A DNA stretch of 8,214 nt from Erysipelotrichaceae bacterium (GCA_020026035.1 JAHHRC010000059.1:1-8214), one strand, 5' to 3'; shown: positions 1 through 7,920, counted from the first letter of the stretch. Made by a program: numbers and translations. Notes: generated by a model not told the origin, from the letters alone.

Positions 1-2702
1 CCTTTGTGTTTCTTGTAGGAAATATCCTTTCGATCTCCATACAAACTCACACCAACTAAATCATGGAACTTGTAAACAATATTTCGGTAATCCCTATAAT
101 CATCATACTTTGCTCCGCCATTGAAGTACACTTCTCGCTCTTGATCAAACGTCTCATTTAAAACTCTTGTTGAATCAAAGTGCATGAGTCCATCATCGCC
201 TACGGCTAGTTCGCCTTTTAAAATATGACCAAGATTTAAAGCTGTACTATACTTGATACCTGTATAATCATCTGCCTCTTTTTGGTTTATGATTGCAAAT
301 ACTGGTCTCATTACATGATCTCTTGGTGCAACTGCATTTAATTTAAACTGTGAGGTTGCCATGATAAGACTTGAAGTTTTGAAGTCTTTTAGTGTCACAT
401 CTTCAAACTTCGTTTCTTTCTCATTTTCTGACAATCGCTTTGCGTTCACACCATCGAGCATTTCTAAAGACATCCGCATATTTTCAAGATTGGTTGCGTC
501 ATACTCTTCTCCAACCATCGTTTTATATGCGGCAATCTCCGACCATGCATGATATGCTTCTTTATCAAATGCGCTTGGTCTAAAACTTTCATCGGTTGGA
601 TCATGGAGTTTTTCATACTTTGTATAGAAATCAAGGAACTTTTCAATGGTTTTAAATTCTTCTTCCGATGCGGTTTTCTTGAAGAATGGAATGGATCCTT
701 GTTCAATGACTGCTTGAGCATCTTCTTTCGCCTTGATTGCGTCCGCTACACACTGTCTAGCCTCTTGCACACGTCTTACAAGGTCTTCTTGTTGTCGTAC
801 GAGTGCTTCGGCATCTTCCATATGTTTCGTTGCGTTTTGCAAGGCAGTTTTTGCTTGTTCAAGATTTTCTTTATCATGTTCATTCTGCGTTGTTTTTTCT
901 TTGATAGATTCTAGTAATGCGTTACGCGCATCGATTGCTTGTTCCATCTCACGTTGAGCGTTTTGTTTTTCTGCTTTCGCTGTTTCAAGTTCGGCTTCTG
1001 CAGTATCTTTTGCCGTTGTTAAACGTGCAAGTTCTTGTTTTGCATTTGTATCTTCACTTACTGCAGCATCATACTTTGTTATTGCCGTAGTTTTTGCGTC
1101 AAGTACCTCATTGTAGGCATTCATTGCCCTATCAAGTGCGTCTTTTGTAGTGTTATAGGCATCTGTTGCTTGCTTGAGTAGTTCTTCTTTTGACGTGATC
1201 GCAGCTTTTGTAGCATCGTGTTCACTTTGTTTTGTTGTAACAAGCGTATTAAGTGCATCTAAATCAGTATTAGCTTGATCTAAGGCATCTTTCGCTTCGT
1301 TTTGTGCATTCGTCTTATTTGCAAGTTCACTTGTTTTATCATGTACAAGTTGTTTTGCTTGATCCATCGCATCTTTTGCAAGAATCAATCGATCGAGTGC
1401 AGCTTTTACTTCATTTGCCTTTTGAAGTTTTTCTTCTTGGTTTGCAATTGCAAGTGCAAGATCATTTATTGCTTGATTACTAGCTGCTTGTTTTGTTTCG
1501 AGTGCTTGTTCCGCTTGTACTAAAGCATTTTTCACTGTCACAAAGTTCGTATTTGAAGCCATACTTTTCACAAAGTTTTGTAATTGTTGTGATTGTGCAT
1601 TGACCTTATTTTCAAGTGTTGTCTTTTCATTTGTTAACGTAGCCAATGTGGTATTGAGTTGTGTTAACGTTGCTTGATTTGTTGCTAAAGAGGCATCAAG
1701 GTCGGCAATCTTTGCTTGTGTATCTAGCAACTTCTGTTCTTTTTCATTGAGTGTTTCTTTTAACGATGTAAGCTTACTTGTTTCTTCTTCAAGGGTTGCT
1801 TGTTCATTTTTTGAAAGTTCAGCTTTCGTTCGTAAGTCAGCTGATGCAGACTTTAGAAGGAATACAAGAGCCTTGTATTGTGCATCTTCTTCAATGGCTT
1901 GCTTGCTGGCATTCAGTTCGTTTTGTTTTGCAAGTACGGTACTTTGTGCATTTGTTAAAGCAAGTTCCTTTTCTTTAAGATTCGCAATGGCTTCTTGTTT
2001 TACTTTTGCAGTTTCTTTTTGATTTGCATTTGTATGTTCTAAGTGTGCTAAGGCAATCTTATGGGATTGAAGTGCTAAGTCAAAGGCCTTTACTGCCTCT
2101 TCAAAGTTCTTCTTCGCCTTTTCTACTGGATTTTCCATTGCTTGTGTTTGTTTCACAGGTTTTAATGTAGAACGAGTTGGAACATTAGATGCAAATGCTG
2201 TGTCTTTATTCCAATAGATATAAACACTTAATGGTTTGCTTGTTGTATTTCCATCCTTGTCGGTAACACTTACTGTCGTGTTATATGCAGAACCAATATC
2301 ATCACTACATTGCATAAAGTTGATCTTGCTTGTATCTACGATTGGTAATAATTGGTTCCCTAGACGATCAAAGGCTGTTAGCTTCGCAAGAATTGCGTCT
2401 ACAAAAGAACCATATGGAATATAGATGGTTTCATTTGCGCCATTGATGGTTGGCATCGTTGAATACACATGTGCAAAGGTTGGTTCTTCTAGTACTTTTG
2501 TGTCAGCGATATTTTCATCATTATTTTCTATTTCTTGACTAGCAACCTCTTCAACGGTTTCTTTTTCTTTGTTTGTTTCGACATGTGTTGTCGATGGTGT
2601 TGAATCTTCTACTACCGGTGTTTCAACCGTTGGATTGCCACATCCTGCAAGTGCCATCGTGGCTGTAATGATTGCTAGACTTTTATTCTTGATTTGTTTC
2701 AT
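1..2702 (-). CDS. Gene B: coiled-coil lipoprotein with Ig-like domain and divergent CAP-like head (3' end outside window)
   Basis: Reading starts at ATG 2702 and stays open to the left edge (900 codons seen, no stop). I read the first ~200 and last ~230 codons residue by residue and spot-checked the middle, finding no frameshift. The start is supported by a GAGAGGA site 8 nt upstream and an immediate lipoprotein signal: MKQIKNK, a hydrophobic stretch, then lipobox LAGC with lipidated Cys21. Next come an acidic Thr/Glu-rich tether (about 22-80), an Ig-like domain (about 81-172, ending in VTDKDGNTTSKP, with Cys132), a coiled coil (about 191-668, rich in Ala, Glu, Lys, Gln and Asn, with Cys651) and a CAP-like head from Gly669 (GSIPFF, then DATNLENM). 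Paralogous to gene A along its whole visible length, with positions offset by only 3 residues through the Ig-like domain. In the head, the CAP 'ENLA' segment reads ALNLGHI (821-827), so the usual Glu is absent; the WYxE-like segment is TFDQEREVY. The rest of the head and a presumed second coil lie outside the window. Role inferred: membrane-anchored surface protein, ligand unknown. Confidence 0.9.
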   Translation of the reverse strand, partial: MKQIKNKSLAIITATMALAGCGNPTVETPVVEDSTPSTTHVETNKEKETVEEVASQEIENNDENIADTKVLEEPTFAHVYSTMPTINGANETIYIPYGSFVDAILAKLTAFDRLGNQLLPIVDTSKINFMQCSDDIGSAYNTTVSVTDKDGNTTSKPLSVYIYWNKDTAFASNVPTRSTLKPVKQTQAMENPVEKAKKNFEEAVKAFDLALQSHKIALAHLEHTNANQKETAKVKQEAIANLKEKELALTNAQSTVLAKQNELNASKQAIEEDAQYKALVFLLKSASADLRTKAELSKNEQATLEEETSKLTSLKETLNEKEQKLLDTQAKIADLDASLATNQATLTQLNTTLATLTNEKTTLENKVNAQSQQLQNFVKSMASNTNFVTVKNALVQAEQALETKQAASNQAINDLALAIANQEEKLQKANEVKAALDRLILAKDAMDQAKQLVHDKTSELANKTNAQNEAKDALDQANTDLDALNTLVTTKQSEHDATKAAITSKEELLKQATDAYNTTKDALDRAMNAYNEVLDAKTTAITKYDAAVSEDTNAKQELARLTTAKDTAEAELETAKAEKQNAQREMEQAIDARNALLESIKEKTTQNEHDKENLEQAKTALQNATKHMEDAEALVRQQEDLVRRVQEARQCVADAIKAKEDAQAVIEQGSIPFFKKTASEEEFKTIEKFLDFYTKYEKLHDPTDESFRPSAFDKEAYHAWSEIAAYKTMVGEEYDATNLENMRMSLEMLDGVNAKRLSENEKETKFEDVTLKDFKTSSLIMATSQFKLNAVAPRDHVMRPVFAIINQKEADDYTGIKYSTALNLGHILKGELAVGDDGLMHFDSTRVLNETFDQEREVYFNGGAKYDDYRDYRNIVYKFHDLVGVSLYGDRKDISYKKHK

Positions 2703-2710
2703 GAAGTGAT

Positions 2711-2717
2711 TCCTCTC
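2711..2717 (-). promoter_or_regulatory. Ribosome binding site of gene B
   Basis: The minus strand reads GAGAGGA, with an 8-nt spacer to the ATG at 2702. It fixes the start of gene B. The sequence differs from the site of gene A, so the region next to the start codon has diverged even though the distal promoter has not. Confidence 0.85.
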
Positions 2718-2796
2718 TTGATTTCATTTTTTGTTTGCCGATTATGTTGAAATAAATAGCGATTGGAATTTCATGATTCACAATGGTCTTTTACTT

Positions 2797-2902
2797 TTTT
2801 GTACAACATAATAGCGTTTGACCTGTTCGTTGGTGATAGACCCATACAAAACAGCGGTAGGTTTGTAATACTTCGTGGTAATACAATTACGTTTGTACAA
2901 AA
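2797..2902. repeat. Inverted pair of TTTTGTACAA 10-mers
   Basis: TTTTGTACAA occurs on the plus strand at 2797-2806 and on the minus strand at 2902-2893, with the palindromic core TTGTACAA in each. Both lie within the leader of gene B and could form a long-range stem or be paired binding sites. In AT-rich DNA this may be chance. Confidence 0.25.
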
Positions 2903-2908
2903 TGTATA

Positions 2909-2920
2909 TTTCATATGAAA
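2909..2920. repeat. 12-bp perfect palindrome in the leader of gene B
   Basis: TTTCATATGAAA reads the same on both strands and lies about 45 bp downstream of the -10 of promoter PB. It could be an operator half-site pair or an RNA hairpin. There is no copy upstream of gene A, so it is not part of the shared promoter module. Confidence 0.35.
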
Positions 2921-2945
2921 CATCAAGTAATAGACACGTTATAGT

Positions 2946-2954
2946 TACGTAAAT
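2946..2954 (-). promoter_or_regulatory. ATTTACGTA box downstream of promoter PB
   Basis: Second copy of the 9-mer found downstream of promoter PA, at identical spacing from GTATAATT. Its first two bases overlap the alternative TATAAT at 2958-2953. Retention of both sequence and spacing amid a diverged leader argues for a functional site rather than chance. Confidence 0.5.
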
Positions 2955-2963
2955 TATATTTGA

Positions 2964-2992
2964 ATTATACGTTATAAAATGTGTTTATAAAA
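2964..2992 (-). promoter_or_regulatory. Promoter PB of gene B
   Basis: The -10 is a perfect TATAAT (2969-2964). The -35 candidate TTTTAT (2992-2987) lies 17 bp upstream, in the same arrangement as promoter PA. A second TATAAT (2958-2953) lies 5 bp downstream of the first; it does not have a counterpart in PA, so the upstream one is preferred. The predicted leader is about 255 nt. PB lies beyond the terminator of gene A, so B appears to have its own transcript. Confidence 0.65.
2972..2990. promoter_or_regulatory. Dyad inside the spacer of promoter PB
   Basis: A perfect 7-bp inverted repeat, TTATAAA and TTTATAA with five bases between, covers the -35/spacer region. Its centre lies about 12 bp from the -10, against about 13 bp for the dyad in PA. 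It is AT-only, so chance is a real alternative; position is the main support. Confidence 0.35.
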
Positions 2993-3063
2993 GACACATG
3001 CTCAAAATAAATGCGATACATACAACACAAAATGAACGTGCTTCATATCCATTCTTCGCATAG

Positions 3064-3104
3064 AAAAAGAACCACATCTTCCATGTGTTGGAATCTGTGG
3101 TTCT
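3064..3104 (-). terminator. Intrinsic terminator after gene A
   Basis: On the minus strand a 9-bp stem (AGAACCACA with TGTGGTTCT) is followed by a symmetric GA/GA internal loop, a 5-bp inner stem (TTCCA with TGGAA) and a 5-base ACACA loop. It runs into TTTTT (3068-3064). It begins about 40 nt after the TAA of gene A at 3148-3146. Flanking CATAGA/TCTATG can extend the stem. The plus strand has no T-run after the hairpin, so termination is expected only for leftward transcription. Confidence 0.8.
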
Positions 3105-3145
3105 TCTATGTTTATGTAAGTGAGATTATACCTTCGCTACCTTCA

Positions 3146-6100
3146 TTAAGATAGTTTTGCGAATGGATCTGTTTCACTTTTTGGAACGGTAAGTGTGTTT
3201 TCTTCTTTGTTGTAAGAAGGAGCTTTCGTTCCAGATACCTTTTCATACGTATCTTTCTTCGCTTCGACATTTGTCGTAGCAGCTTCTAGATTTGTAGAAG
3301 CTTGTTGGTGGTTTTCCTTCGCAGCTTCAAGTGCTTTGTCTGCTTCAACATCAGCCGCAATAGCTTTTTCTTCATTTGCCTTAGCAACATCATGAGCTTG
3401 ACTTGCGTCCATTTGACTTGCTTGTGCTTCTTCAAGCGCGTCTTCAGCAGCCTTGATTTCATCCGCATGTTGGTGTTCGTAATTTTCTACGTAATCATCT
3501 ACATCCTTCTTAGCCGCATCGTTTTTCTTTTCAGCTTCTTTCTTTGCGTCATTTGCAAGATCTACAACACCTTGTTGACCATCTACAACACCTTGTTGTT
3601 CATCTACAGACGCCTTTGTAGCATCAATTTCATTTTGTTTTACGCCTTGACGTTCAACTGTTGAAGCCTTTTGTTTGTTCGCATCTTCAATGGACTTCGT
3701 TGTGTTGTTGATATTCGTTGTCGTTTCAGCGATTTCATTTTCTTTGTTTGCTAGATCTTTCGTTGCTTGACCAACAAGTGCTTCTTGATCGCGAATTTCT
3801 TGATCCAAGCGACCTTTCACTCGATCATGATCAGCTTGTGCTTCTGCTAGATTTCCCCTTGCAACTTCCACAGCTTTTTCCGCTTCTTTATTCTTTGCGT
3901 CTTTTTCCGTGAATGTAGCTTCTGCAGCTTCCTGCGCCTTTTCACCTTTAGCTAAATCTGCTTTTGCAGTTTCGATTTTGCCTGCAATATCATCATCATC
4001 GTTAATCTTTTCTAGATGCGCATTCTTCTCCTCTAGTGCGCTAGTTGCGCTTGTTACCGCATCTCTCTTTTCCTCTAATTCAGCTTCTAAACGTTGTTTT
4101 TCAGCTTCCTTATCTTCGACTACTTTATTTGCAGCATCTAGTGCAGTTTGTGCTTGTCTTTGTTCTTCTTCTGCAGCATGTAGAGCAGAAGTTGCATTTG
4201 TGACAGCTTCTGCTAACCGTTCAAGTTCAGCTCTTTGTTCATCACTTGGCTGTTGTGCATCAGCAAGAACTCGTTCAGCTTCCGCTTTCGCTGCTTCAGC
4301 CTTTGCTAGAGCTTGTGTTTTCGCATCAACATTAGCGTTTGCAGATTGCAATGCATTTGTAGCTTCCCTTACTTTTGCCTCTGCAGCTTCAAGCGACTGA
4401 TTTGCTTCATCTAGTTTTGCCTTCTTATCGTCTAGCTCAGACTTCTTGTCATTCATAATGCCTTCTGCTTCCGCTTTCGCAGAATTTGCAGCAGTAAGAG
4501 CATCATTTGCATTTCTTGCAGCTTCCTCAGCTTCACGAACAGCTTCTTCTGCAGCAGTAATAGCTTCTGAAGAAGTAACTTTTTGATTCTTAGCAATTTC
4601 CAATTTTTCCTGTAATTCAGCAACGCCATTTTCTGCACTTGTCACGTTAAATTCACCTACAAGGCGATCTAATGCTGCTTTTTTATTTGCTTCTGCTTCT
4701 GTCGCATCGCTCAATGATTTATGAACCTTATCATAGTATGTATTGAATAAATTAACATATTCCTCATACGAATAAATAGTCGCAAGGTTTTTTCGATGGT
4801 CATGGAAATAATATTTTTCCCCTGATGAAGTTTCTATGTATGAATTGGAGACATCACCCTCTGGCGCATGGCGTGAATCATATTCCGAAAAACCATAGAA
4901 TCCATTATCAAATACCTGCGAGAAGAAGGCAAATGAAGGTGCTTCTCCTTCGTCTTGTACCTTCGCGTTAAATCCAACACCAGTAATTGGTGTATCAACT
5001 TTATAGTAATCCAATTTACCGCCAGATACTGGATCAACCAATAATATGTAGTGACCGACGTTTTTGAAATCTAGGTCAAAGTTATTTTCATTCGCATAAT
5101 CTACGATTTTGTTATACCTATCTCGTAACGCTTCCGGAATAAGCTCATTCGTGACAGGTTCTTTCGTTGAAGAATTTGGGTTTAATTTATTGATTTTACT
5201 TGTATCAATTATTTTGTAAATTTGTTCAGGGGATTTTGAACTCACATCAATATTTAAGAAATCAATATCAAATTGATACACCATCTTCTCTAATTCATAG
5301 AAACCTTTGAAGGCATTTTCTTGCGTATCTCCAAACGTTGGCACAAATCCATCTTCATGTCCTTTTTCTGCTTTTTTGTAATTTTCAATTAGTGCAAGAT
5401 TTTCCGCAAGATTAATACCTAAAGTTCCTTGTCCTTCTAAGAGTTTACCGTCCTCATCGAAGTGGTCAATGGAGAATCGCCCACGTTGTGTATTCGCTCT
5501 AAATTGTGCAATTGCCATATGACTATGCGTTGTCTTTAAGTCTTTTCTGTTTCCAAATCCAACAATTGGATCGTGATCGTTTTCATATTGTCTTCTTTGA
5601 TTTGAGGCTTTCCAGAATGCCAAGGAAGCCTTCATATTCTCAAGATTTGTCGCAGAATACTTATCTCCAACTACCGTTTTGTAGAAGTATTTATTGTTTG
5701 GAGATAATTCTTTTTTTTGTTTTTCCAAAGCTGCAGCACTCATCGGTTCAAATAATACATGTTCCGCTGAGCTTTCTTTGTAATCCTTTAAGTCCGTTGA
5801 GTTTTCAAAGTAGTTAAGCATTTCTTTGATTGTTTGCTTTTCGTATTCAGATGCAGTTTCTTCAAAGAATGCAATTGATCCTCGATCAATCTTTTTTTGT
5901 GCTTTTTGTTTGTCTTCTAAAGCCTTATCATGTGCAGCCTTAGCAGCTTGCAACTGACGAATTTGCTCTTCTAATTTTGCGACAGTTGTGTTTGCGACAA
6001 GTTTTGCATTTTCGAGATTCTGTCTTGCTGTTTCTAATCTTGCATTTGCATCGTTGGCAGCATTCTCACGTTCTTGCACATTTCCTGATACTGTTTCAAC

Positions 6101-7906
6101 CGCCTGCACAGCTGCATCATATGCAACTTGAGCTTCGATTACAGCATTGTTTGCCTCTGTTACCTTTTGTTCAGCTGCATCTTTTTCTCTTGTTCGTGCA
6201 TCTACTTCGGTTTGAGCTGCGTCAACGGCTCGTTGAGCTTCTGCCTTTTCGCGTGTTACACGTTCAAGTGTTTTAACAGCGTTCGTATGCGCTTGTGTCT
6301 TAGTTTCATACTGCCTTGTGATTTCATCAAGTGCTTTGATAGCATCGTCTTTCGCTTTTTCTGCAGCTTCTAATTCTTTTTGTTTATCTATTATCTGCTG
6401 CTCTTTTGCCTCTAAAGTAGCCGCTTTCCTTGTTACATCTTTTTGTGCATTATCAACTTCAGTAGTTGCAGTATTCACTGCATTTTCTGCATCTGTAACA
6501 GCTTGTTGTTTTTCAGGCATTGCTGCTGTAAGTGCATCAATTTCGTTTTGCGTATTTAGAATTTCTAGTTGTATATTTTCTAATGATTGAAGTACCTCTT
6601 TCAATCGGTCGACGTTATCTTTAGCTTCAAGTTTTGCATTTGCAGCTTTTACAAGTTCATCATTTGTTATCTTGCTAGCATCCTGTTTCGCTTTTAATTC
6701 GTTTGTCGCCTCTTCAAGAGCACCTATAACAGCAAGAAACTCTGTGTTTGTTTTAAGGTTTTCACGCAACGTATTTAGTTGAGCCGTTTGCGAAGCGAGT
6801 CTAAAGCTTATTTGTTCTTTCTCTTCTTCACATGTTCTTTGTTTCGTTTCTAATTCTTTAAGCTTTGCCGTATTTTCTTTTACACTTGTATCTAATGCTA
6901 AAATCTCATCTTCGATTCTTTCAAGTTCTTGTTGCTTTGTGGCAAGTGTTTCTTTTAGTTCCTTAAGTTTTTCTGTTTCGGTTGCGAGCTTCTCTTCTTC
7001 AACCTTTGTAATATTTGCTTTCGTTAGTAATTCTCTACCAGCATCACTCATCAATGAAGCAAGTACTTTGTATTGTGCTTCTTCTTTGACTGCTTCATGG
7101 ATCTTAGTTAGTTTTTCTTGCTTTGCTACAACGTTTTCTTCTGCTTTTGTTAATGCAAGTTCTTTTTCTTTTAGATTCTCAATGGCTTGTTGTTTCACTT
7201 TTGCCGTTGCAAGTTTGTCATTGGTTGTTTGTTCTAAGTGGGCAATTGCAATCTTATGAGATTGTAAAGCAAGATCAAAGACCTTTACTGCTTCATCAAA
7301 GTCCTTCTTTGCAACTTCTACTGGATTTACCTTTGGTTGTGTATGTTTCACAACTTTTGGTTTACTTGGTGTTGGCGCATTGGACGCAAAGGCCGTATCC
7401 TTATTCCAATAGATATACACACTTAATGGCTTACTTGTCGTATTGCCATCTTGATCGGTTACACGGACCGTTGTTTGATATGCAGAACCTGTATCATCGC
7501 TACATACCATGAAGTTAATCTTACTCGTATCAATCACTGGTAGTAATTGATTTCCAAGACGATCAAACGCCGTGATCTTTTGAATGATTGCATCTTCAAA
7601 AGAACCATACGGAATATAGATTGTTCCATTTGCACCATTGATGGTTGGCATCGTGGAATACACATTCACAAATTCTGCTTCTTTAGCTTCTTCCTTTGCG
7701 ACTTCCTCTTTGGTTTCTTGTTTTTCTGTTTCTACTTCTTTGGTTGCAACCTCTTCAACCTTTTCTTCCTCTTGTTTTGTTTCTACTTGAGTCGTTGCAG
7801 GTGTAGTGTCAACAACTGGAGCGGTATCTGTTTTTGGATTTCCGCAGCCAGTTAATGCCATCGTTGCACCTAAGATTGCTAAGCCTTTTTTCTTGTTTTC
7901 GTTCAT
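3146..7906 (-). CDS. Gene A: giant coiled-coil lipoprotein carrying a CAP-domain head
   Basis: Complete 1586-residue protein. The start is fixed by AGAGGGAG 6 nt upstream and a lipoprotein signal peptide (MNENKKK, hydrophobic core, lipobox LTGC, Cys21). Residues 22-80 form a Thr/Pro then Glu/Lys-rich tether. Residues 84-175 resemble DUF5011-type Ig-like domains (strand-rich, ending VRVTDQDGNTTSKPLSVYI; Cys135). Coil 1 is about 196-673. The head is about 676-1062 and fits a divergent CAP/SCP domain: SATNLENM near 750, IDHF (His815), AENLA (Glu835), GFYELEKMVY (Glu871/Glu873), VGHY (His952), then TGVGFN. These match in order the two-His, two-Glu set of the CAP family. Coil 2 is about 1066-1556, with breaks at Pro1220 and Asp1303-1306 and a duplicated heptad near 3560-3598. 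A short non-helical tail ends the protein; there is no LPXTG motif or C-terminal membrane segment, so anchoring is by N-terminal lipid. Family knowledge: CAP domains occur in many secreted Bacillota proteins, mostly of unknown activity; SEC10/PgrA-type surface proteins combine coils with similar heads. Adhesion or interaction is inference. It has its own promoter and terminator. Confidence 0.95.
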   Translation of the reverse strand: MNENKKKGLAILGATMALTGCGNPKTDTAPVVDTTPATTQVETKQEEEKVEEVATKEVETEKQETKEEVAKEEAKEAEFVNVYSTMPTINGANGTIYIPYGSFEDAIIQKITAFDRLGNQLLPVIDTSKINFMVCSDDTGSAYQTTVRVTDQDGNTTSKPLSVYIYWNKDTAFASNAPTPSKPKVVKHTQPKVNPVEVAKKDFDEAVKVFDLALQSHKIAIAHLEQTTNDKLATAKVKQQAIENLKEKELALTKAEENVVAKQEKLTKIHEAVKEEAQYKVLASLMSDAGRELLTKANITKVEEEKLATETEKLKELKETLATKQQELERIEDEILALDTSVKENTAKLKELETKQRTCEEEKEQISFRLASQTAQLNTLRENLKTNTEFLAVIGALEEATNELKAKQDASKITNDELVKAANAKLEAKDNVDRLKEVLQSLENIQLEILNTQNEIDALTAAMPEKQQAVTDAENAVNTATTEVDNAQKDVTRKAATLEAKEQQIIDKQKELEAAEKAKDDAIKALDEITRQYETKTQAHTNAVKTLERVTREKAEAQRAVDAAQTEVDARTREKDAAEQKVTEANNAVIEAQVAYDAAVQAVETVSGNVQERENAANDANARLETARQNLENAKLVANTTVAKLEEQIRQLQAAKAAHDKALEDKQKAQKKIDRGSIAFFEETASEYEKQTIKEMLNYFENSTDLKDYKESSAEHVLFEPMSAAALEKQKKELSPNNKYFYKTVVGDKYSATNLENMKASLAFWKASNQRRQYENDHDPIVGFGNRKDLKTTHSHMAIAQFRANTQRGRFSIDHFDEDGKLLEGQGTLGINLAENLALIENYKKAEKGHEDGFVPTFGDTQENAFKGFYELEKMVYQFDIDFLNIDVSSKSPEQIYKIIDTSKINKLNPNSSTKEPVTNELIPEALRDRYNKIVDYANENNFDLDFKNVGHYILLVDPVSGGKLDYYKVDTPITGVGFNAKVQDEGEAPSFAFFSQVFDNGFYGFSEYDSRHAPEGDVSNSYIETSSGEKYYFHDHRKNLATIYSYEEYVNLFNTYYDKVHKSLSDATEAEANKKAALDRLVGEFNVTSAENGVAELQEKLEIAKNQKVTSSEAITAAEEAVREAEEAARNANDALTAANSAKAEAEGIMNDKKSELDDKKAKLDEANQSLEAAEAKVREATNALQSANANVDAKTQALAKAEAAKAEAERVLADAQQPSDEQRAELERLAEAVTNATSALHAAEEEQRQAQTALDAANKVVEDKEAEKQRLEAELEEKRDAVTSATSALEEKNAHLEKINDDDDIAGKIETAKADLAKGEKAQEAAEATFTEKDAKNKEAEKAVEVARGNLAEAQADHDRVKGRLDQEIRDQEALVGQATKDLANKENEIAETTTNINNTTKSIEDANKQKASTVERQGVKQNEIDATKASVDEQQGVVDGQQGVVDLANDAKKEAEKKNDAAKKDVDDYVENYEHQHADEIKAAEDALEEAQASQMDASQAHDVAKANEEKAIAADVEADKALEAAKENHQQASTNLEAATTNVEAKKDTYEKVSGTKAPSYNKEENTLTVPKSETDPFAKLS
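3560..3598 (-). repeat. Tandem duplication of one coiled-coil heptad in gene A
   Basis: An 18-bp unit is perfectly repeated with a 21-bp period (3560-3577 and 3581-3598). In protein it gives successive QQGVVD-containing heptads in coil 2 of gene A, with a degenerate neighbour before them. The period is exactly seven codons, so the duplication keeps both the reading frame and the coiled-coil register. It looks recent, because the DNA and not only the protein is identical. Confidence 0.8.
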
Positions 7907-7912
7907 GCTTTA

Positions 7913-7920
7913 CTCCCTCT
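7913..7920 (-). promoter_or_regulatory. Ribosome binding site of gene A
   Basis: The minus strand reads AGAGGGAG, a strong match to the 16S rRNA 3' end, with a 6-nt spacer to the ATG at 7906. It fixes the start of gene A immediately before the lipoprotein signal peptide. Confidence 0.85.

Larger units (their letters stand above)
2703..2957 (-). promoter_or_regulatory. Long 5' leader of gene B
   Basis: About 255 nt separate the predicted transcription start from the ATG. Apart from the ATTTACGTA box at its 5' end, it shows little similarity to the leader of gene A. It contains a 12-bp palindrome (2909-2920), a small GTAAT/ATTAC hairpin (about 2878-2890) and an ATTTCA/TGAAAT pairing just upstream of the ribosome site. 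No known riboswitch is recognisable and no convincing gene is encoded. Confidence 0.35.

Noticed and set aside
464..721. 85-residue minus-strand frame overlapping gene B
   Set aside because: It is a shifted reading of gene B. The B frame is continuous through this region and aligns with gene A, so no frameshift or separate gene is needed.
549..914. 121-residue Phe/Cys-rich plus-strand frame
   Set aside because: Antisense of the gene B head and distal coil (Lys/Glu codons read as Phe/Leu). Composition is not protein-like and no ribosome site is seen.
2778..2979. Stop-free minus-strand stretch in the A-B gap, ending TNEQVKRYYVVQKSKRPL
   Set aside because: Its last ~34 residues look protein-like, but there is no ATG or ribosome site and it overlaps promoter PB. 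A decayed gene fragment cannot be excluded, only not supported.
3146..3240. LPXTG-type wall anchor or C-terminal membrane segment in gene A
   Set aside because: The tail (TLTVPKSETDPFAKLS) has no sorting motif, hydrophobic segment or positive tail; anchoring is explained by the N-terminal lipobox.
3560..3598. Short direct repeats as a possible CRISPR or mobile-element end
   Set aside because: The repeats are in frame, in coiled-coil register and only two copies; there are no spacers, no transposase and no target-site duplication.
3909..4400. 163-residue open frame on the plus strand
   Set aside because: It lies fully inside coil 2 of gene A. The Ala/Ser-rich protein is what the antisense of Ala/Glu/Lys-rich coiled-coil codons yields, and there is no ribosome site or promoter.
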